Positions 23,097 to 32,323 of a DNA stretch of 32,364 bases are shown in pieces. The stretch is from positions 1-32,364 of the forward strand of contig CAZNKR010000025.1 of the NCBI GenBank assembly GCA_964573715.1, given 5' to 3'. The notes below the pieces were generated by a model, which worked only from the letters and a program-made list of their open reading frames with translations, was not told the DNA's origin and did not search any database. A program made the position numbers and the translations under genes. This DNA comes from SVEL01 sp964573715 (GTDB taxonomy: Bacteria; Bacillota; Clostridia; Lachnospirales; Lachnospiraceae). Positions within the stretch are counted from its first letter, which is position 1, and every line of letters begins with the position of its first letter.

Positions 23097-23648
23097 ATGG
23101 CAAAATATNNNNNNNNNNTATGTAAAGTATGCGGTTATGTTCACGAGGGAGATTCAGCTCCAGAAAGCTGTCCAGTATGTAAGGCACCAGCAGACAAGTT
23201 TGAATTACAATCAGGAGAAAAAGTTTGGGCTGCAGAGCACACTGTAGGAGTAGCTCAGGGCGTTAGAGAAGATATTATTGAAGACCTTCGTGCAAACTTC
23301 AATGGTGAATGTTCAGAAGTAGGTATGTACCTTGCAATGGCAAGAGTGGCTCATAGAGAAGGCTATCCAGAAATCGGTATGTACTACGAGAAAGCTGCTT
23401 ATGAAGAAGCTGAGCATGCTGCAAAATTTGCAGAATTACTTGGCGAAGTTGTGACAAACAGCACAAAGAAGAATCTTGAATTAAGAGTTGATGCTGAAAA
23501 TGGCGCAACAGCTGGTAAGGCAGATCTTGCAAAACGTGCAAAAGAACTTAACCTTGATGCAATTCATGATACAGTTCATGAAATGGCTCGTGATGAAGCT
23601 AGACATGGTAAGGCATTTGAAGGATTACTTAGCAGATACTTTGGCTAA
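23097..23648 (+). CDS. Reverse rubrerythrin (NADH-dependent peroxide reductase)
   Basis: Reduces hydrogen peroxide to water in anaerobes with electrons from NADH via rubredoxin-type carriers. The domain order is reversed relative to classical rubrerythrin: a rubredoxin-like iron site comes first (CKVCGYVHEGD, then CPVCKAPADKFE), followed by a diiron four-helix ferritin-like domain with the expected glutamates (FNGECSEVGMYLAMARVAHR, EEAEHAAKF, HEMARDEARHGKAFEGLL). A 10-N run hides residues just after MAKY; the family expects Val there, so the true gap is probably one base and the surplus nine bases keep the frame. AAAGGAG precedes the ATG. It sits directly after perR and carries PerR-type operators, as in Clostridium acetobutylicum where this gene is PerR-controlled. 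Confidence 0.93.
   Translation: MAKYXXXXCKVCGYVHEGDSAPESCPVCKAPADKFELQSGEKVWAAEHTVGVAQGVREDIIEDLRANFNGECSEVGMYLAMARVAHREGYPEIGMYYEKAAYEEAEHAAKFAELLGEVVTNSTKKNLELRVDAENGATAGKADLAKRAKELNLDAIHDTVHEMARDEARHGKAFEGLLSRYFG
23109..23118. other. Short N run (10 N) near the rubrerythrin start
   Basis: Ten unknown bases after the fourth codon. The family sequence (MAKYVCKVC) predicts a single missing G between TAT and TATGT, so nine of the ten N are probably surplus. Confidence 0.75.
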
Positions 23649-23677
23649 GATACCGGTCATATAACTTTATATTTATT

Positions 23678-23714
23678 AGAGGATATACTTTTACAAGTAT
23701 ATCCTCTTTTTTTA
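23678..23714 (+). terminator. Rubrerythrin terminator
   Basis: A 13-bp perfect stem AGAGGATATACTT / AAGTATATCCTCT with a TTAC loop (23691-23694) and a run of T residues. Confidence 0.9.
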
Positions 23715-23843
23715 ATTATTATTGTATCCCATTATTGAGTGTTTAAATAATATTTATTCTAGTTCACCTTTCTTTTCTCTTTAATCAAATAAATATGCTC
23801 CCTAAACAAAATAATATTTTAAGTCCATATCCATAAAAAATTG

Positions 23844-23871
23844 TTGACTTTTTTTAAATATGTTGTATTAT
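23844..23871 (+). promoter_or_regulatory. Promoter of the hemolysin III gene
   Basis: TTGACT (23844-23849), 16-nt spacer, TATTAT (23866-23871). This leaves a leader of about 110 nt before the ATG at 23991. The leader ends with a small TCCCG/CGGGA hairpin just before the AGGAG ribosome binding site; no known riboswitch was recognised. The stretch 23715-23843 shows nothing else. Confidence 0.6.
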
Positions 23872-23990
23872 AACCTTAAGACGTAGTTTTGATTACTACA
23901 TAACAGTATTTTCAAAGTCACGTATTGAAATATTAATATTTGCATATAATAAATTATCCCGAAATCAACGGGAAAGTTAGGAGTGATATT

Positions 23991-24647
23991 ATGTTAAAAA
24001 ATTTAAAAGATCCAGGTAGTGCAATTACTCATTTTATTGGAATGCTCATGGCAGCATTTTCAATATTACCATTATTACTTAAGGCAGGCTCAGGCGCTGG
24101 TACGGTTCATTTAGTTGCCCTTTCTATTTTTGCCATTAGTATGGTACTTTTATATGGAGCTAGCACTCTTTACCATTCGTTAAAGCTCTCTGATAAAGCC
24201 ACAAAAGTTTTTAGAAAAATAGATCACATGATGATATTCGTGCTTATAGCTGGCACATATACTCCGGTTTGTCTGATTGCATTAGATAAATCCACCGGAA
24301 TTCCAATTCTTATATTAGTTTGGAGCGTAGCACTAGTAGGTATTATGATAAATGCACTTTGGATTACTTGTCCAAAATGGTTTTCATCCCTTCTTTACAT
24401 TGCAATGGGTTGGATTTGTGTTATTGCTTTTACACAGTTATTAAGTAATTTATCTCCTGCAGCCTTTGGATGGCTTTTAGCTGGTGGTATCATATACACA
24501 GTAGGTGGTGTCATATATGCCCTAAAGCTCCCTATATTTAATTCAAAGCATAAAAATTTTGGTAGTCATGAAATATTTCACTTATTTGTAATGGCAGGAA
24601 GCCTATGTCACTTTATTCTTATGTATAGCTTCTTATCAATAATGTAA
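23991..24647 (+). CDS. Hemolysin III family (YqfA/PAQR-like) membrane protein
   Basis: A 218-residue protein with seven hydrophobic segments. It matches the hemolysin III/PAQR family: DPGSAITHFIGMLMA near the start, STLYHSLKLSDKATKVFRKIDHMMIFVLIAGTYTP with the conserved Ser, His and Asp of the metal site, and the final SHEIFHLFVMAGSLCHF with two more conserved His. Despite the name, most members are not toxins; some are thought to be metal-dependent lipid hydrolases. The start ATG at 23991 is chosen because AGGAG lies 7 nt upstream; an upstream TTG at 23940 in frame has no ribosome binding site and would put the family's start too far in. Monocistronic. Confidence 0.9.
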   Translation: MLKNLKDPGSAITHFIGMLMAAFSILPLLLKAGSGAGTVHLVALSIFAISMVLLYGASTLYHSLKLSDKATKVFRKIDHMMIFVLIAGTYTPVCLIALDKSTGIPILILVWSVALVGIMINALWITCPKWFSSLLYIAMGWICVIAFTQLLSNLSPAAFGWLLAGGIIYTVGGVIYALKLPIFNSKHKNFGSHEIFHLFVMAGSLCHFILMYSFLSIM

Positions 24648-24676
24648 CACAAAATATAAGTAATTGTTATATATGT

Positions 24677-24700
24677 AAGGCGTGCGCGCACGCCTTTTTT
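24677..24700 (+). terminator. Terminator after the hemolysin III gene
   Basis: A 20-bp perfect palindrome AAGGCGTGCGCGCACGCCTT (24677-24696) followed by T residues. It is unusually GC-rich for the neighbourhood. Confidence 0.85.
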
Positions 24701-24802
24701 AGACTATATCTTTTTTGCTCTATCTGAAGCAACAGACCTAGATTTTGTTATTGAACGCCTATGCGTCGTAAAAAGCCTCGTCGCGATTTTTAAGTTAAAA
24801 AA

Positions 24803-24849
24803 GTGGGCATATTAATTCTAATTTTCATCATAGAATATAATATGCCCAC
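24803..24849 (-). terminator. glgP terminator
   Basis: GTGGGCATATTA and TAATATGCCCAC pair over 12 bp and continue into an ATTCTA/TAGAAT extension after one bulged base, with T residues following on the minus strand. A-rich sequence on the other side would let it act in both directions. Confidence 0.85.
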
Positions 24850-24874
24850 AAAAAATAAAAAATGACTATTTTAT

Positions 24875-27331
24875 TTACTGTTCAATTTCAACTTTAACCT
24901 TAGAAAGCTTCCAAATATCATTTGCATACTCTTCAATTGTTCTATCAGAAGAGAACTTACCTGCATTTGCAATATTTAAAATTGCTTTTCTTGCCCATCC
25001 TAGAGGATCTCTGTATTCCTCCTCAACACGTTTTTGAGCATCAACATATGAATGGAAGTCCTTTAAAATAAAGTATTGGTCAGGTCTTCCATAATAATCA
25101 GTAAGTAAAGCATCATAAATTTCTCTAAATCTCTCCTGATCATCTGGAGCATATGTTCCATTAATAAGTTGCATTAAAACCTTGCGAATATCCATATCTG
25201 AATTAAATATATCCATTGGATTGTATCCGCCATTTTTTTCAAAATTAATAACTTCATCTGAGGTTAATCCAAAAATAAATGCATTATCTTGACCAACTTC
25301 TTCTACTATTTCAACATTTGCCCCATCCATAGTACCAAGTGTAAGTGCTCCATTAAGCATAAACTTCATATTACCTGTTCCTGATGCTTCCTTGCTGGCA
25401 GTTGATATCTGTTCGCTTACATCTGCTGCTGCAAAAATGATTTCAGCATTTGATACACAGTAATTTTCAATAAATACAACCTTTATCTTTCCATTGATTG
25501 ATTTATCATTATTAATTGTATTTGCTACAGAATTAATAAGCTTAATTGTAAGCTTTGCTCTACGATATCCGGCTGCTGCCTTTGCTCCAAAAATAAATGT
25601 TCTTGGATAGAATGGCATATCTGGATAATCTTTAACCTGATTGTATAGGTACATTACGTGCAATATATTAAGAAGCTGTCTTTTATATTCGTGTAATCTT
25701 TTAACCTGTACATCAAAAATTGAATGAGGATCAACATCAATACCATTGTGTTCTTTAATATATTTTGCCAGTCTTACTTTGTTTTTAAACTTAATATTTA
25801 TAAACTCCTGCTGGCAAAGATTATTATCTGCTAATGGCTCTAATCCTTTAATTACAGAAAGATTTGTTGTCCATGAATTTCCAACCTTTGAAGTTACCCA
25901 ATCTGCAAGAATTGGATTTGCATGAAGGAGAAATCTTCTTTGTGTTATACCGTTTGTTTTATTATTGAACTTCTCTGGCATCATTTCGTAGAAATCTTTA
26001 AGTTCCTGCTTTTTCAATATCTCTGTATGTAATCTAGCCACACCATTTACTGAATATCCTGCTGCAATAGCAAGATTTGCCATTCTGATTTGGTCATCAT
26101 AAATTATAGCCATCTTAGAAACTTTATCCTCATTATTTGGATACTGAGCACGTATTTTTTCAACAAATCTTCTGTTTATTTCTTGAATAATTTCATAGCA
26201 TCTAGGAAGTAAGTTTGAGAACAAATCTACTGGCCATTTCTCAAGTGCTTCCGCCATTATTGTATGATTGGTGTAAGCAGTTGCCTTAGTTACAATATCC
26301 CAAGCTTCATCCCAAGATAAATCATATTTATCCATCAACAATCTCATAAGCTCTGCAACACAGATAGTTGGATGTGTATCATTTAACTGGAATACTACTT
26401 TTTCTGGAAGCTTTTTAATGTCATCATGATTATCCAAATATTTCTTAATAGCAGTCTGAACACTTGCTGATACAAAGAAATACTGCTGTTTAAGACGTAA
26501 TTCCTTTCCTGCATAATGGTCATCACATGGATAAAGTACTTCCACAATGTTTTTTGCAAGGCTTTCTTCTTCTGTTGCCTTTATATAGTCACCTTTGTTA
26601 AAGGAATCAAGAACAAAGTGCTGTACTGGTTCTGCATCCCAGATTCTAAGAGTATTTACTACATTATTGCCATAACCTACAATAGGTAAATCATAAGGAA
26701 TAGCCTTAACATTACGATATCCATCAAGTTCTACTCTGTCCTTGCCGTCTTCGCCCTTTACCCAACGTGTATATCCACCAAAGCTTACTTCACATGCATA
26801 TTCTTCACGTCTAACTTCTAATGGATTTCCGTGCTGTAACCAGTTATCTGGCACCTCTACCTGATAACCATCTTTTATTTTTTGTCTAAACATACCATAC
26901 TTATATCTAATTCCACATCCATATGCAGGATATCCCAGAGTTGCTAATGAATCAAGGAAACAAGCTGCAAGTCTTCCAAGACCTCCATTACCCAATGCTG
27001 CATCTGGTTCCTGATCCTCAATAACATTTAGGTCCAATCCTAGTTCATTAATTGCTTCTTTTATCTCGTTTCTAGCAGTTAGGTTAATAATAATATTTCC
27101 AAGGGCACGACCAGTTAAAAATTCCATAGATAAATAATAAACTGTCTTTACATCTTGCTTTTCATATTCTTTATGTGTAGCAATCCATTGGTCAATAATA
27201 TAATCCTTAAGACCATAAGCAACGCCTTGGTAAATCTCCAGGTTGTTTGCTTCTTCAATATTTTTTCTAGATACTACTTTTACATAGTCTCTAACTTCTT
27301 TTTTAAATTCTTCTTTAGAAAAATCTGACAT
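24875..27331 (-). CDS. glgP: Glycogen/maltodextrin phosphorylase
   Basis: Releases glucose 1-phosphate from glycogen or maltodextrins with phosphate. The 818-residue protein is full length for the GT35 family: VYYLSMEFLTGRALGNIIIN and DAALGNGGLGRLAACFLDS in the N-terminal domain, VVFQLNDTHPTICVAELMRL, then KTNGITQRRFLLHANP and the PLP pocket SKEASGTGNMKFMLNGALTL, where Lys656 should hold the cofactor. ATG at 27331 follows AAGGAGG. It begins 28 nt after ileS, without a terminator between, so some expression may come from the T-box-controlled ileS promoter. No other glycogen gene lies in the window. Confidence 0.97.
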   Translation of the reverse strand: MSDFSKEEFKKEVRDYVKVVSRKNIEEANNLEIYQGVAYGLKDYIIDQWIATHKEYEKQDVKTVYYLSMEFLTGRALGNIIINLTARNEIKEAINELGLDLNVIEDQEPDAALGNGGLGRLAACFLDSLATLGYPAYGCGIRYKYGMFRQKIKDGYQVEVPDNWLQHGNPLEVRREEYACEVSFGGYTRWVKGEDGKDRVELDGYRNVKAIPYDLPIVGYGNNVVNTLRIWDAEPVQHFVLDSFNKGDYIKATEEESLAKNIVEVLYPCDDHYAGKELRLKQQYFFVSASVQTAIKKYLDNHDDIKKLPEKVVFQLNDTHPTICVAELMRLLMDKYDLSWDEAWDIVTKATAYTNHTIMAEALEKWPVDLFSNLLPRCYEIIQEINRRFVEKIRAQYPNNEDKVSKMAIIYDDQIRMANLAIAAGYSVNGVARLHTEILKKQELKDFYEMMPEKFNNKTNGITQRRFLLHANPILADWVTSKVGNSWTTNLSVIKGLEPLADNNLCQQEFINIKFKNKVRLAKYIKEHNGIDVDPHSIFDVQVKRLHEYKRQLLNILHVMYLYNQVKDYPDMPFYPRTFIFGAKAAAGYRRAKLTIKLINSVANTINNDKSINGKIKVVFIENYCVSNAEIIFAAADVSEQISTASKEASGTGNMKFMLNGALTLGTMDGANVEIVEEVGQDNAFIFGLTSDEVINFEKNGGYNPMDIFNSDMDIRKVLMQLINGTYAPDDQERFREIYDALLTDYYGRPDQYFILKDFHSYVDAQKRVEEEYRDPLGWARKAILNIANAGKFSSDRTIEEYANDIWKLSKVKVEIEQ

Positions 27332-27359
27332 ATATGCCTCCTTAAAGATGAGTTAAATA

Positions 27360-30300
27360 TTACTGTTTCTTAACACCTATAGTAACATCCTCACCGTTTA
27401 CGTTCCAATCCTTAACATATCCATCAGACTGTCCAGTAATTACGTCATTTGCAAGAACCTCTGACATGATTACATCTGTATTACGTTTGATGATATCCAT
27501 GATCTTATCATTTTTGTCTACATAAATAGTAATCTTATCCATTACTTCAAAATCAGCTTCTTTTCTCATTGTCTGAATCTTTGAAATGATTTCTCTTACA
27601 TAACCTTCTTCAATAAGCTCTGGTGAAAGATTTGTATCTAAGACAACTGTTAACTTATTATCTGATTCAGATACATATCCATCCATCTGTGTCATTTCAA
27701 TTAAAAGGTCATCCTTTGAAAGTTCGACAGCGCAACCATCTACTTCAAAGCCAAGAATACCTTTTTCATTTAATTCATCCATAGCCACATTACCATCAAG
27801 AGCTGATAAATAATTTTTGATTCCGCCAAGCTGTTTACCATACTTTGGACCAACTGTCTTAAGCTGTGGTTTAAAGCTATATGAAGTAAAGTTTCTTACA
27901 TCCTGTGTAAATGTTACAGTCTTAACATTAAGCTCATCTTCTATGATTTCTTTATAAAACTCAGAAAGCTCATAATCAGCTTTTACATACATCTGTCCTA
28001 TTGGCTGTCTGTTCTTTATGTTTGATGCATTTCTACATGCACGACCCATTACAACTATATCAAGAACTTTTTCCATCTCTTCTTCAAGCTGTTTATTAAT
28101 ATGTTCTTCATTAACTGTTGGGAAGTCACATAAATGAATACTTTCCGGAGCATCTTTATCAATATTTCTAACAAGGTTCTGATAAATATCCTCTGTCATG
28201 AATGGAATCATTGGGGCTGCAGCCTTACAAATAGTTACCAAAGCTGTATATAATGTAAGGTAGGCATTGATCTTATCTTGAGGCATATCTTTAGCCCAAA
28301 ATCTATCTCTTGAACGTCTTACATACCAGTTACTCATTTCATCAACAAAATCCTGTAATGCTCTAGCAGCTTCAGGAATTCTGTAGTTTCCAAGATTGTC
28401 ATCAACAGCTTTTACTACTGTATTAAGCTTTGAAAGCAACCATTTATCAATTACTGCTAATTCATCATATTTAAGTTCATATTTGCTTGGATCAAATTCG
28501 TCTATATTTGCATAAAGTACATAGAATGCGTATGTGTTCCATAAAGTTCCCATAAACTTTCTTTGGCCTTCTGTAACAGCCTTATCATGGAATCTATTTG
28601 GAAGCCATGGAGCTGAATTGATGTAGAAATACCATCTGATAGCATCTGCACCATGTTCATTAAGAGCTGCAAATGGATCAACTGCATTACCCTTTGATTT
28701 ACTCATCTTTTGTCCATTTTCATCCTGAACGTGACCTAATACTATAACGTTCTTGTATGGAGCTTTATTAAATAGTAAGGTTGATTCGGCAAGTAATGTA
28801 TAGAACCATCCTCTTGTCTGATCAACAGCCTCTGAAATAAAGTCTGCAGGAAATTGCTTTTCAAATAAATCCTTATTTTCAAATGGATAATGGTGCTGTG
28901 CAAATGGCATTGCACCTGAATCGAACCAGCAGTCTAAAACTTCTGGAATTCTCTTCATCTGCTTACCACATTCTGGACAAGTAATAGTGATTTCGTCAAT
29001 ATATGGTCTATGGAACTCAACAGTTTTAGCCTTTTCATTACCGCTCATAGCTACAAGTTCTTCACGACTTCCAATTGAATGCATGTGTCCACATTCACAT
29101 TCCCATATATTCATTGGAGTACCCCAATATCTGTTTCGAGATACACCCCAATCCTGTACATTTTCAATCCAATTTCCAAAACGGCCTGTACCAATTGATT
29201 CAGGAATCCAGTTAATTGTATTATTATTTTTTATAAGGTCATCTTTAACTGCTGTCATCTTTATAAACCAAGATTCTCTAGCGTAGTAAATAAGAGGAGT
29301 ATCACATCTCCAGCAATGAGGATAGCTATGTTCAAATTTTGGTGCATCAAACAATAAACCAGCCTTATCTAAATCGGTAAGAACCATATTGTCTGCTTTT
29401 TTACAGAAAACTCCTTCATAAGGTGTTTCCTTAGTCATCTGACCCTTTGAGTCAACAAGCTGTACAAATGGAAGGTCATAGTTACGTCCAACCTTTGCAT
29501 CATCTTCACCAAATGCAGGGGCGATATGAACAACACCTGTACCATCTGTTAATGTTACATAAGTATCGCAGGTAACAAAATATGCTTTCTTGTTTTGCTT
29601 TTTGCATATTTCAACAGCACAGTCAAATAATGGCTCATATTCTTTATATTCAAGCTCTTTACCAGTATATGTTTCTAGGATTTCATAAGCAGGAGTAGCT
29701 TCAATTCCATTCTCCTCATCAGCCTTTTTAGCAAGCTTTCCTAATACTGTATCAAGAAGTACTTCTGCCATATAGTATGTGTATCCATCGGCAGCTTTAA
29801 CCTTTGCATAGGTCTCATTTGGATTAACACAAAGTGCAACGTTTGATGGAAGTGTCCATGGAGTTGTGGTCCATGCTAAGATGTACGCATCCTCGTCCTT
29901 TACCTTAAATCTAGCAACAGCTGAACGTTCTTTTACATCCTTATAGCCTTGTGCAACTTCCTGACTTGAAAGTGGAGTACCACAACGTGGACAATAAGGA
30001 ACAATCTTAAAGCCTTTATACAAAAGCTTCTTTTCCCAAATCTGTTTAAGTGCCCACCACTCAGACTCTATAAAATTGTTATCATATGTTACATATGGAT
30101 TCTCCATATCTGCCCAAAAACCAACAGTTCCCGAGAAATCTTCCCACATTCCTTTATATTTCCATACACTTTCCTTACATTTTTCAATGAAAGGTTCCAT
30201 ACCATATTCTTCAATTTGGTCTTTTCCATCAAGTCCTAATAACTTTTCAACCTCTAATTCAACAGGCAAACCATGTGTGTCCCATCCAGCTTTTCTTGGA

Positions 30301-30536
30301 ACCATCTTGCCTTTCATTGTTTGGTATCTAGGAATCATATCCTTGATAACACGAGTAAGAACATGACCAATATGTGGTTTTCCATTTGCAGTAGGTGGTC
30401 CATCATAAAATGTATATGTTTCCCCCTGTTTTCTGTTTTCCATGGATTTTTCAAATATCTTATTCTCTTTCCAGAATTCTTCTGTTTTCTTTTCTCTTTC
30501 CACAAAATTCAGATTTGTAGATACTTTTTCGTACAT
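27360..30536 (-). CDS. ileS: Isoleucyl-tRNA synthetase, type 2-like
   Basis: Charges tRNA-Ile with isoleucine. The 1058-residue protein has the class I motifs HIGH (55-58) and KMSKS (610-614), the editing domain (AWTTTPWTLPSNVALCVNP), CPRC and CWRC metal-binding-like pairs, and the anticodon-binding region after 690. Length, the NWIPESIGTGRFGNWIENVQ segment and the lack of the C-terminal zinc finger of E. coli IleRS point to the IleRS2/eukaryote-like subgroup, often less sensitive to mupirocin (family knowledge). The start is ATG at 30536 with AAGGAGA upstream. A T-box leader with an ATC (Ile) specifier precedes it, and glgP follows. Confidence 0.96.
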   Translation of the reverse strand: MYEKVSTNLNFVEREKKTEEFWKENKIFEKSMENRKQGETYTFYDGPPTANGKPHIGHVLTRVIKDMIPRYQTMKGKMVPRKAGWDTHGLPVELEVEKLLGLDGKDQIEEYGMEPFIEKCKESVWKYKGMWEDFSGTVGFWADMENPYVTYDNNFIESEWWALKQIWEKKLLYKGFKIVPYCPRCGTPLSSQEVAQGYKDVKERSAVARFKVKDEDAYILAWTTTPWTLPSNVALCVNPNETYAKVKAADGYTYYMAEVLLDTVLGKLAKKADEENGIEATPAYEILETYTGKELEYKEYEPLFDCAVEICKKQNKKAYFVTCDTYVTLTDGTGVVHIAPAFGEDDAKVGRNYDLPFVQLVDSKGQMTKETPYEGVFCKKADNMVLTDLDKAGLLFDAPKFEHSYPHCWRCDTPLIYYARESWFIKMTAVKDDLIKNNNTINWIPESIGTGRFGNWIENVQDWGVSRNRYWGTPMNIWECECGHMHSIGSREELVAMSGNEKAKTVEFHRPYIDEITITCPECGKQMKRIPEVLDCWFDSGAMPFAQHHYPFENKDLFEKQFPADFISEAVDQTRGWFYTLLAESTLLFNKAPYKNVIVLGHVQDENGQKMSKSKGNAVDPFAALNEHGADAIRWYFYINSAPWLPNRFHDKAVTEGQRKFMGTLWNTYAFYVLYANIDEFDPSKYELKYDELAVIDKWLLSKLNTVVKAVDDNLGNYRIPEAARALQDFVDEMSNWYVRRSRDRFWAKDMPQDKINAYLTLYTALVTICKAAAPMIPFMTEDIYQNLVRNIDKDAPESIHLCDFPTVNEEHINKQLEEEMEKVLDIVVMGRACRNASNIKNRQPIGQMYVKADYELSEFYKEIIEDELNVKTVTFTQDVRNFTSYSFKPQLKTVGPKYGKQLGGIKNYLSALDGNVAMDELNEKGILGFEVDGCAVELSKDDLLIEMTQMDGYVSESDNKLTVVLDTNLSPELIEEGYVREIISKIQTMRKEADFEVMDKITIYVDKNDKIMDIIKRNTDVIMSEVLANDVITGQSDGYVKDWNVNGEDVTIGVKKQ

Positions 30537-30569
30537 GTTTGTCTTCTCCTTCCAATGTTTGATTTAAAA

Positions 30570-30836
30570 AAAATCTCCCGTCCGTAAAAGGACGAGAGAA
30601 TATCTCGCTGTACCACCTGTTACATGCATACTCATAAACAAAAAAGTTCAATTTATATGCGTCTCCCTTAACGTGGGAAATACGTCAGCATCTACTAACT
30701 TCGAGCTGCAACTCCAGAGTGATTTTCATATGCATCATACTCATATCCAGCTTCCACCATCCTGGACTCTCTTTCGCTTTCGCTACTTTCGTATGCACAC
30801 TACTGTCTCTTTCACAGTTTTTTATGTGATAAATTT
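30570..30836 (-). promoter_or_regulatory. Isoleucine T-box leader with terminator
   Basis: On the minus strand the leader shows the features of a tRNA-sensing T-box. The T-box sequence AGGTGGTACAGCGAG (30604-30618) pairs with the uncharged tRNA end. The specifier region reads GAAAATCACTCTGGAG, placing ATC, an isoleucine codon, at 30721-30723. The leader ends with a hairpin at 30574-30599 (TCTCTCGTCC / GGACGGGAGA) and a run of T. Uncharged tRNA-Ile would stabilise the antiterminator and allow ileS expression. The specifier and the downstream gene agree. Stem boundaries were not folded computationally. Confidence 0.92.
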
Positions 30837-30842
30837 TTCTTA

Positions 30843-30871
30843 ATTATAATAAAGCAAAAATCAAATGTCAA
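30843..30871 (-). promoter_or_regulatory. ileS promoter
   Basis: Perfect consensus on the minus strand: TTGACA (30866-30871), 17-nt spacer, TATAAT (30843-30848). Transcription would begin near 30836, at the start of the T-box leader. Confidence 0.85.
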
Positions 30872-30881
30872 TGCGAATTAA

Positions 30882-31379
30882 TTATTTTGCAGCTTTTGCT
30901 TTATCAGCCTTTGCTTTAAGTTTTGCTTCCTTTTTTTCTTGCTTGATCTGTGCTTTTCTCTTCTTAGGATCAGTCTCTACGATTGGTCCTCTTATTCTTT
31001 TAGCGCTAGTTACATAAATACCACTAACTGTTGCCTTTACTTCTTGCTTTGCAGCAATGGTATTAAATACCTTTGCATCACAAATAAGAGACATAACCTT
31101 TGGTCCAACCTTTACCTTAATGATAGGAAGCTTCATACGTCTTGCGTACTTTGGTGTCTGCTCCATAACTATCTTTGGTAATCCTGCTTCTTTAAATTTC
31201 ATCATCTTTTTATCAATAATGAAAAATGTCATAGTCTGAGCTGAAGCTTCCATCTGTGCTTCTGATTCAGACTGTTTCTTCTGCATCCTTTTTCCTAATA
31301 TATAAAGTACAATAATTCCGATAAGTAATACTGCCGCGATAACAATCATTACTATCCCAAATGTGCCAATTGCAAGCAT
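30882..31379 (-). CDS. Unknown single-pass membrane protein with basic tail
   Basis: 165 residues. Residues 1-30 form one hydrophobic helix (IVMIVIAAVLLIGIIVLYIL) followed by a basic stop (GKRMQKK), giving an N-out/C-in anchor. The middle 80 residues form a compact domain with TMTFFIIDKKMMKFKEAGLP, PKYARRMKLPIIKVKVGPK and VFNTIAAKQEVKATVSG. The last 35 are almost all Lys, Ala and Glu and could bind nucleic acid or acidic lipid. I do not recognise a named family. It looks like a conserved protein of Lachnospiraceae, but that is an impression, not a search result. It has its own promoter. The name 'hypothetical membrane protein' is safest. Confidence 0.75.
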   Translation of the reverse strand: MLAIGTFGIVMIVIAAVLLIGIIVLYILGKRMQKKQSESEAQMEASAQTMTFFIIDKKMMKFKEAGLPKIVMEQTPKYARRMKLPIIKVKVGPKVMSLICDAKVFNTIAAKQEVKATVSGIYVTSAKRIRGPIVETDPKKRKAQIKQEKKEAKLKAKADKAKAAK

Positions 31380-31412
31380 GTTAAAATCCTCTCTTTCTGT
31401 TAATCCGTTGTA

Positions 31413-31441
31413 ATTTTATCATCTATAAAAAGATATTACAA
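31413..31441 (-). promoter_or_regulatory. Promoter of the unknown membrane protein gene
   Basis: Minus-strand TTGTAA (31436-31441), 17-nt spacer, TAAAAT (31413-31418), about 34 nt upstream of the ATG at 31379. Confidence 0.5.
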
Positions 31442-31510
31442 TTAATTTTTAATAAAAAATGACTATTTTATCCTTATAGTACATTTATTTATACTATGTT
31501 TGTAGTTCAC

Positions 31511-32245
31511 TTAAATTAGCTCTTTATTTTTTTGAACCATATCCCATACGATATCATGGGTATAAACGCCAAGTGCTTTTTTATCTTCCTTTGACAAGTT
31601 CTCTATATCAATAGGCTTTCCAAATTCGATACAAACCTTTGATTTCTTGATTTTTGGAAATTGATCTTCAAATATTGCACTAGTATTATTAACAGCGATA
31701 GGAATAATTGGGCATTTAGCTTTCTTTGCCATTTTAAGGCTTCCTTCCTTAAAATCTACCATTCCATCATCCGTTTTGCTACGCGTTCCTTCTGGAAAAA
31801 TAAAAATAGATATTCCATCATTAATATTTGTAACACCATCATTGACCATCTTAATAGCTGCCTGTATGCTACTTCTATCAAGAAATATACAATTCAAAAG
31901 ATACATCCACACATTAAGGGGAAATACTTTTTTAATTTCCTTTTTGGAAATAAATCCCATCCTGGCAGGAAGCATAGAATACAAAATAACTACATCAAAA
32001 AAGCTTCGGTGATTTCCCACATAAAGGGCTGCCTGTCCTTTAATAATATTTTCAGCTCCCTTTACTATTACCTTTGTACCAGATAAAAATAAAATAATTT
32101 TAAACGCACATTGAACAATATAATATGAAGCATAATCTCTCGCCTTTTTATTAATAAGTCCAAGTGGAAATAAAATAATCCAACTAACAATACCAAGTAA
32201 AAAGAATACAACTAAAAACAAGGCTATCATTATAAGTCTAAACAT
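31511..32245 (-). CDS. plsC: 1-acyl-sn-glycerol-3-phosphate acyltransferase
   Basis: PlsC adds the second acyl chain to lysophosphatidic acid, making phosphatidic acid for membrane lipids. The 244-residue protein has an N-terminal membrane anchor (residues 3-30) and the acyltransferase signatures: NHRSFFD (78-84) containing the HX4D catalytic pair His79 and Asp84, and FPEGTRS (150-156) for glycerol phosphate binding. A third block, KCPIIPIAVNNTSAIF, forms the usual proline-rich motif. ATG at 32245 follows a GGAGG-type site. The paralogous family is broad, so lipid IV or other acyl acceptors cannot be excluded. Confidence 0.9.
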   Translation of the reverse strand: MFRLIMIALFLVVFFLLGIVSWIILFPLGLINKKARDYASYYIVQCAFKIILFLSGTKVIVKGAENIIKGQAALYVGNHRSFFDVVILYSMLPARMGFISKKEIKKVFPLNVWMYLLNCIFLDRSSIQAAIKMVNDGVTNINDGISIFIFPEGTRSKTDDGMVDFKEGSLKMAKKAKCPIIPIAVNNTSAIFEDQFPKIKKSKVCIEFGKPIDIENLSKEDKKALGVYTHDIVWDMVQKNKELI

Positions 32246-32323
32246 TTATGTTCCTCCATTTCAAACTGTTTCCATTATACCCAATAATTTTGGCATTTAC
32301 AACAACTATGTTTTTGACTTTAT

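Noticed and set aside
23940..23990. TTG start giving a longer hemolysin III protein
   Set aside because: No ribosome binding site at 23940, and the extra 17 residues do not fit the family; ATG at 23991 has AGGAG at good distance.
23991..24647. A true hemolysin or virulence factor
   Set aside because: The family name is historical. The protein is a seven-helix PAQR-like membrane protein with conserved metal-site residues and no toxin features.
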